Assembly (NCBI GenBank): GCA_019244055.1
Contig: JAFATG010000268.1
Coordinates: 62,001 to 126,000 of the forward strand
Origin: Acidobacteriaceae bacterium
GTDB taxonomy: Bacteria; Acidobacteriota; Terriglobia; Bryobacterales; Bryobacteraceae
DNA: 64,000 nucleotides
Direction of reading: 5' to 3'
Within the stretch, counting starts at the first letter, position 1; each line of letters starts with the position of its first letter. The notes beneath the pieces are model-generated. The model was not told the DNA's origin. It worked only from the letters and a program-made list of their open reading frames with translations, and did no database searches. The translations under genes were made by a program, and so were the position numbers. This document shows, in pieces, positions 63,598-64,000 of the stretch.

Positions 63598-63934
63598 ATT
63601 TTCGACGGGGCGCACGAATGACAACTGAGATCGCGCCGGAGAGGCGGTCCCAGCGGTCGGCTTCCCGTGCTAGCGCCTTTTTTCCCGCGGCTGTCAACGA
63701 GTAGAACTTGACCCTGCGCTGCGTCTCACTCAACTTCCATTCGGATCGGATCCATCCCTGCTGTTCGAGCTTATGCAGCGCCGGGTACAGCGAACCTGGA
63801 CCTACCTGCAGCACGTCCTTGGACATTTGCCTGAGCCGTTGCGCCACGGCCCAACCGTGCATCGGCTCAAGAGCAACAACTTTCAGGATCAGGAGGTCCA
63901 GAGTGCCCTGCACTAGATCATTTGGTTTGCTCAT
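63563..63934 (-). CDS. PadR-family transcriptional regulator
   Basis: 123 residues: LVQGTLDLLILKVVALEPMHGWAVAQRLRQMSKDVLQVGPGSLYPALHKLEQQGWIRSEWKLSETQRRVKFYSLTAAGKKALA is the PadR winged helix; landmarks are GTLDLLIL and GSLYPALHKLEQQGWI. It is immediately upstream of the ADOP permease, the standard acidobacterial pairing, and probably represses it. A palindromic site lies upstream. Confidence 0.93.
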   Translation of the reverse strand: MSKPNDLVQGTLDLLILKVVALEPMHGWAVAQRLRQMSKDVLQVGPGSLYPALHKLEQQGWIRSEWKLSETQRRVKFYSLTAAGKKALAREADRWDRLSGAISVVIRAPRRKYERTTADNAKA

Positions 63935-63955
63935 GAGTTTGTTAAGTATACACTA

Positions 63956-63985
63956 GATATCGGTCTTCGATATCGGATACCGATA
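63956..63985. promoter_or_regulatory. Putative PadR operator
   Basis: GATATCGG occurs twice 13 bases apart (63956-63963, 63969-63976), and TATCGG-ATA-CCGATA (63971-63985) is a perfect six-base inverted repeat. It lies ~22-52 bases before the padR start, where an autoregulatory site is expected. Confidence 0.5.
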
Positions 63986-64000
63986 AAAGAAGGGGAATAT

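Noticed and set aside
1-64000. tRNA, rRNA or CRISPR arrays
   Set aside because: I looked in the gaps and saw no cloverleaf-like, rRNA-like or regularly spaced repeat sequence; a covariance-model scan would be the decisive check.

Overview
The window reads as a chromosomal segment of an Acidobacteriota bacterium, most likely of the Solibacter/Bryobacter group. This is an inference from gene families, because no rRNA marker is present. The lineage pointers are an ADOP-type orphan permease paired with a PadR regulator, a quinoprotein of the 'acido-empty' type with its own diheme cytochrome, many Tat- or Sec-exported TIM-barrel and aldo/keto proteins, long TPR secreted proteins, and a bacterial inositol oxygenase. 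Coding density is high over the first 56 kb. I saw no tRNA, rRNA, CRISPR array, transposase or phage gene.

Layout. 0-10 kb: end of ybaK, Ku coupled to an exported TIM-barrel protein, small exported or membrane proteins, a MacB-like permease, TPR proteins, an aldo/keto reductase, a DUF423 protein and rsmG. 10-19 kb: ychF, an RsuA-family pseudouridine synthase, an ABC exporter whose permease is fused to an amidohydrolase, then deoC - GAF/SpoIIE phosphatase - lysA. 19-21.4 kb: an arsenosugar-type cluster (two glycosyltransferases divergent from radical-SAM arsS). 21.4-24.6 kb: TIM-barrel protein, diheme cytochrome and quinoprotein. 24.7-25.5 kb: a PIN/RHH toxin-antitoxin pair with a palindromic operator. 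26.5-39.3 kb: a tightly coupled seven-gene MoxR/von Willebrand operon that also encodes a caspase-like protein with an EF-hand and a TPR metallopeptidase. 39.3-43.2 kb: phosphodiesterase-like protein, LacI regulator overlapping inositol oxygenase, a decayed hicBA pair and MgtC. 43.3-54 kb: aldo/keto reductase, an S1/P1-nuclease::S9-peptidase fusion, ECF sigma/anti-sigma/secretin-like operon, two-component system, acyltransferase, LolA-like protein and a nuclease-toxin-like protein. 54.4-56.2 kb: a TPR lipoprotein with a zinc-protease motif. 56.4-61.5 kb: a degraded zone. 61.8-64 kb: a shortened ADOP permease and padR.

Two things stand out. First, the MoxR operon combines the usual ATPase/DUF58/VWA/DUF4175 set with a putative calcium-binding caspase-fold protein and a gluzincin, joined by stop/start overlaps; this is the best candidate for an undescribed envelope surveillance or proteolysis system. 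Second, from 56.4 to 61.5 kb, and in both toxin-antitoxin loci, almost every accessory gene carries a one-base lesion, usually in a homopolymer. Repairing the lesion restores a recognisable family C-terminus. An approximately 460-bp direct repeat carrying a ydeI-like gene brackets three of these broken genes. Either this is real decay, or it is localised sequence error; large intact genes with G7 and A7 runs elsewhere argue against uniformly poor sequence.
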